Shown one piece after another: positions 56,795-64,000 of a DNA stretch of 64,000 bases. A program made the translations under genes and the position numbers. A model generated the notes under the pieces. The model was not told where the DNA came from. It saw nothing but the letters and a program-made list of their open reading frames with translations, and did no database searches. The DNA comes from Lysinibacillus mangiferihumi (GTDB lineage Bacteria > Bacillota > Bacilli > Bacillales_A > Planococcaceae): the NCBI RefSeq assembly GCF_003049665.1, contig NZ_PYWM01000023.1:16855-80854 (forward strand). The letters are read 5' to 3'. Every line of letters begins with the position of its first letter. Position 1 is the first letter of the stretch.

Positions 56795-57327
56795 GTAATT
56801 CAACTGTAGCTAAGCGTTACGCTCAAGCTCTTTTTGAACTTGCGCAACAAAAAAATATTCTTGCTGAAGTTGGGGCAGACTTAAACGAGTTAACAAAAGT
56901 TGTAAATGAATCTGCTGATTTTTTAACACTTTTAAATGCGCCTAAGTTCTCTATCGAACGCAAGAAACAAATGGTTGCTGAAATCTTTGCAAGTGCAACG
57001 CCAGAAGTTTTACACACAGTTCAACTACTTGTTGAGAAAAAGCGTGTAAACGAAGTGAAGCTTATTGCGAATGCATATGCTGAACTTGCTGCACAAGCAC
57101 AAGGTTCTGCAGATGCAACTGTATTCTCAACTCGTGAACTTTCTGCTGAAGAAAGCGCTAAAATTTCTGCAGCATTCGCTAAACTTGTTGGGAAACAATC
57201 ATTAAACATTACAAACGAAATCGATCCATCATTATTAGGTGGTATTCGTGTTCAAATCGGTAACCATATTTATGACAGCTCAGTAGTGAACAAGCTAGAG
57301 CGTCTAAAACGTGAATTAATCGGTTAA
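56791..57327 (+). CDS. atpH: ATP synthase F1 subunit delta
   Basis: 178 aa. Joins the b dimer to the top of the alpha-beta hexamer. N-terminal helical domain (TVAKRYAQALFELA), C-terminal LLGGIRVQIGNHIYDSSV, both typical. Starts within the atpF stop (ATGA). Confidence 0.96.
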   Translation: MSNSTVAKRYAQALFELAQQKNILAEVGADLNELTKVVNESADFLTLLNAPKFSIERKKQMVAEIFASATPEVLHTVQLLVEKKRVNEVKLIANAYAELAAQAQGSADATVFSTRELSAEESAKISAAFAKLVGKQSLNITNEIDPSLLGGIRVQIGNHIYDSSVVNKLERLKRELIG

Positions 57328-57343
57328 TAATTTAGAAATGTGA

Positions 57344-58864
<1,521 letters not shown>

Positions 58865-58889
58865 GCAACAATGACAGTCGCTTGATTAA

Positions 58890-61236
<2,347 letters not shown>

Positions 61237-61242
61237 TACTAG

Positions 61243-61668
<426 letters not shown>

Positions 61669-61678
61669 TTCAATTTTT

Positions 61679-61711
61679 AACGGGCAGATGTAATATCTGC
61701 CCGTTTTTTAA
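61679..61711 (+). terminator. ATP synthase operon terminator
   Basis: AACGGGCAGAT (61679-61689) and ATCTGCCCGTT (61695-61705), perfect stem followed by T. Confidence 0.95.
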
Positions 61712-61726
61712 ATGGAGGAACACGAT

Positions 61727-61966
61727 GTGGGAATTTATGAAGCAGTAGGGCAAGAAGCTTTAATGGGTATTCTATCGCACCTTTTTTTTATTGCTATCAC
61801 TTTTTACGCTTTGCAGGCCTTCATGTTAGAAAAACTATTTAAAAAAAATAAAGTATTTCAAATACAGTTGATTTATATTTTGTTGAGCATTGCAATAGGG
61901 ACCGCAGTCTCTAATTTCTTTCTACAAGTTTCAAGTTGGTCTGGAAAACTCCCTTACTTATTTTAA
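61727..61966 (+). CDS. ywzB: DUF1146 membrane protein YwzB
   Basis: 79 aa with two membrane helices (about 10-30 and 44-65): SHLFFIAITFYALQAF and IYILLSIAIGTAVSNFF match the DUF1146 family, unknown function, typically just after atpC in Bacillales. GTG 61727 is chosen because GGAGG at 61714-61718 would lie inside the gene if ATG 61712 were used. Confidence 0.85.
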   Translation: MGIYEAVGQEALMGILSHLFFIAITFYALQAFMLEKLFKKNKVFQIQLIYILLSIAIGTAVSNFFLQVSSWSGKLPYLF

Positions 61967-62369
61967 AGTTAGCTAGTGACAACTAACTATATAGTAACGG
62001 ATGCGTAATTTCATATGTGCATATTTCGAAGGGCTCCATAAGTTCACTTATGTGGTCCTTTGAAATATGTACTTAAGAGGTTTAATAAGCTATGGAAACT
62101 GAAATATAGTATCCACGAACTTTTGAAAAAAGGGCTTAGGGATTTACATATTTTACCGTGTTATTGGTCATTCACAAAAAAAAAAATAATGCGTACAATA
62201 AATAAATAGCAAAATATCAATAAATGCCTTAAAATAGTGATTTGGACGCTTGAACGAGCGTGTGAAAAGTTGTACTATAGAGTTGTTTGTTTACTTATTA
62301 TGACATTATACATCTTTTTTTAAAATAAATTTTCGATAGGTTAAGAGATTGAATTCGGAGGGACGTAAG
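61967..62369 (+). other. Intergenic region before murA
   Basis: About 400 bp. Holds a long imperfect hairpin (62020-62069; arms CATATTTC..CATAAGT and ACTTATG..GAAATATG, about 18 pairs) and AT-rich DNA with no gene. The B. subtilis gene ywmB, expected here, is absent. Confidence 0.55.
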
Positions 62370-63683
62370 GTGGATAAAATTATAGTGACTGGCGGCCAAA
62401 AGCTACAGGGGAAAGTTCGTGTAGAGGGCGCAAAAAATGCAGTGTTACCAATCCTGGCGGCAGCTTTACTTGCTTCAAAAGGAGAAAATGTAATTAAAGA
62501 AGTCCCTAACTTAGCAGATGTTTATACCATAAATGAAGTACTAAAAAGTCTAAACGCTGATGTTACATATATACCAGAAGACAATACTGTATATATAGAC
62601 GCAACAAAAGAACTTTCAAGTGAAGCTCAATTTGAATATGTCAGTAAAATGCGTGCATCGATTTTAGTGATGGGTTCTTTGCTTGCACGAAATGGCTTTG
62701 CACGAGTTGCTTTACCAGGTGGCTGTGCAATCGGTTCACGTCCAATTGAATTACATTTAAAAGGTTTTGAGGCAATGGGTGCAAAAATTTCATTTGGGCA
62801 CGGATATGTGGAAGCGAAGGTAGAGGGTCGTTTACAAGGTGCGAATGTATATTTGGATTTCCCAAGTGTCGGTGCAACAGAAAATATTATGACGGCTGCA
62901 TCTTTAGCAAAAGGAACGACAGTAATTGAAAATGCAGCAAAAGAGCCTGAAATTGTAGATCTTGCAAACTTCATTAATAGTATGGGTGGCCGTGTCATCG
63001 GTGCAGGTACGAATACGATTCGTATTGAAGGCGTTGACACATTATATGGAGCAGAGCATTATATTATTCCTGACCGTATCGAAGCAGGTACATTTATGGT
63101 AGCAGCTGCGATTACAAAGGGTGATGTAACGATTGAAAATGCTGTGCCTGAACATATGACGGCTTTAATCGCAAAAATGCGCGAAATGGGCGTAGAAATT
63201 ACAGAGCTTGATGAAGGAATACGTGTCCACGTACCGCAAACTTTAAAAGCTGTAGACATTAAAACAATGCCACACCCAGGCTTCCCAACGGATATGCAGT
63301 CGCAAATGATGGCGTTGATGTTAACTGCTGAAGGTACGAGTATCATTACAGAAACAGTCTTTGAAAATCGTTTTATGCACGTTGAAGAGTTCCGTCGCAT
63401 GAATGCCGGTGCTAAAATCGAAGGACGTTCTGTGTTTATTGAAGGACCAGTAAACCTACAGGGAGCTGAGGTTATGGCAACAGATTTACGAGCAGCGGCA
63501 GCCCTAATTTTAGCAGGTCTTGTGTCTGAAGGAATAACACGAGTGACAAAACTCCATCACTTAGACCGTGGTTACGTAGACTTCCATGGCAAATTAGCAT
63601 CACTTGGTGCAAATATTGAACGTGTAACAACAATGGATGTTGCACCGAAAGAAAAAACAACAATCGAATTACCAGCAAACTAA
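62370..63683 (+). CDS. murA: UDP-N-acetylglucosamine 1-carboxyvinyltransferase (MurA/MurAA)
   Basis: 437 aa. Main enolpyruvyl transferase of peptidoglycan synthesis. [20 protein letters not shown] then [13 protein letters not shown], catalytic Cys in [39 protein letters not shown] 62370 is chosen with CGGAGGGACG upstream. Paralogue of murZ at 35079; low-GC Gram-positives usually keep both, with MurAA the essential one in Bacillus. In B. subtilis spoIID would follow; here a repeat array begins instead and the window ends. Confidence 0.95.
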   Translation: MDKIIVTGGQKLQGKVRVEGAKNAVLPILAAALLASKGENVIKEVPNLADVYTINEVLKSLNADVTYIPEDNTVYIDATKELSSEAQFEYVSKMRASILVMGSLLARNGFARVALPGGCAIGSRPIELHLKGFEAMGAKISFGHGYVEAKVEGRLQGANVYLDFPSVGATENIMTAASLAKGTTVIENAAKEPEIVDLANFINSMGGRVIGAGTNTIRIEGVDTLYGAEHYIIPDRIEAGTFMVAAAITKGDVTIENAVPEHMTALIAKMREMGVEITELDEGIRVHVPQTLKAVDIKTMPHPGFPTDMQSQMMALMLTAEGTSIITETVFENRFMHVEEFRRMNAGAKIEGRSVFIEGPVNLQGAEVMATDLRAAAALILAGLVSEGITRVTKLHHLDRGYVDFHGKLASLGANIERVTTMDVAPKEKTTIELPAN

Positions 63684-63726
63684 CAACAAAACCTCTTTGC
63701 TTATGCTGCAAAGAGGTTTTGTTGTT
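63682..63726. terminator. murA terminator (stem includes the stop codon)
   Basis: AACAACAAAACCTCTTTGC (63682-63700) and GCAAAGAGGTTTTGTTGTT (63708-63726) form a perfect 19-bp stem; the first arm begins within the TAA stop. Confidence 0.9.
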
Positions 63727-63740
63727 AATGCAAAGAGATT

Positions 63741-64000
63741 TACCCGCGGGGATGGAGCGATACCCGCGGAGCAGAGAGATTTACCCGCGAAGCAGAATGA
63801 TTTACCCGCGGAGCAGAGAGATACCCGCGGAGCAGAGAGATTTACCCGCGGAGCAGAGTGAAATACCCGCGGAGCAGAGTGAAATACCCGCGGAGCAGAG
63901 AGAAATACCCGCGAAGCAGAGCGAGATACCCGCGAACCGAAGTGAAATACCCGCGGAGCAGAGAAGTACCCTCGAAGCAGTGAAATACCCGCGGAGCAGA
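63741..64000. repeat. 18-21-bp minisatellite after murA, open at the window end
   Basis: At least 13 units of the form ATACCCGCGGAGCAGAGWGA, each with a CCGCGG palindrome or its CCGCGA variant, spaced mostly 18-22 bp. GC content is far above the surroundings. The array runs off the right edge. Frames across it encode only repeated RGAERFT or PAEQRD-like residues and are not genes. Confidence 0.9.

Noticed and set aside
63637..63861. 74-codon frame at the window end
   Set aside because: It starts inside murA in another frame and then reads the minisatellite.

Overview
The window looks like a chromosome segment of a low-GC, spore-forming member of the Bacillales, most likely Lysinibacillus (the Bacillus sphaericus group). 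Three things point there: a bioX-bioW-bioF biotin cluster of the type described in B. sphaericus, sporulation genes (spo0F, spoIIR), and a gene order that follows the B. subtilis fadF-acdA-rpoE-pyrG-ywjG-spo0F-fba-tal-murZ-glpX-rho-rpmE-tdk-prfA-prmC-spoIIR-ywlC-ywlD-ywlE-rpiB-ywlG-glyA-upp-mnaA-atp-ywzB-murA block almost gene for gene. No tRNA, rRNA, CRISPR array, intact mobile element or prophage was seen.

Left, variable part (1-9.4 kb): a MerR-type regulator cut by the window edge, two tandem C45-family acyltransferase/amidohydrolase genes (the first broken by an in-frame stop), a decayed XRE regulator, the BirA-controlled biotin operon bioXWF, a small secreted-peptide gene coupled to an unknown 179-aa protein, a threonine/serine dehydratase with RidA, and a membrane diguanylate cyclase.

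B12 and acyl-CoA part (9.4-27.7 kb): ywiB-argS; a cobalamin riboswitch in front of btuF-btuC-btuD/cbiZ-pduO (uptake, cobinamide remodelling and adenosylation of B12); a FadR-type regulon with the membrane Fe-S protein FadF/EtfD, thiolase, 3-hydroxyacyl-CoA dehydrogenase, two acyl-CoA dehydrogenases and a TetR regulator; then the fused B12-dependent isobutyryl-CoA mutase icmF. The B12 genes plausibly supply the cofactor that IcmF uses.

Core part (27.8-63.7 kb): rpoE, pyrG (with a G-start, C-rich attenuator), ywjG, spo0F (sigma-H-like promoter), fba, tal, murZ, glpX, rho, rpmE, tdk, prfA, prmC, spoIIR, ywlC (preceded by a DnaA-box cluster), a MntP-like gene, ywlE, an added chemoreceptor gene, rpiB, ywlG, glyA, an added EAL/GGDEF gene, upp, mnaA, the nine-gene F-type ATP synthase operon, ywzB and murA.

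The unexplained structure lies mostly between genes: an ~870-bp tandem array of two alternating hairpins between spo0F and fba with compensatory stem changes, 21-bp minisatellites after ywlC and after murA, a dispersed AATTGTTTGAGTG/CTGGCAC element that repeatedly abuts stop codons, an orphan consensus Fur box between rho and rpmE, and a secreted-peptide/179-aa protein pair that is the best candidate here for an undescribed small system.
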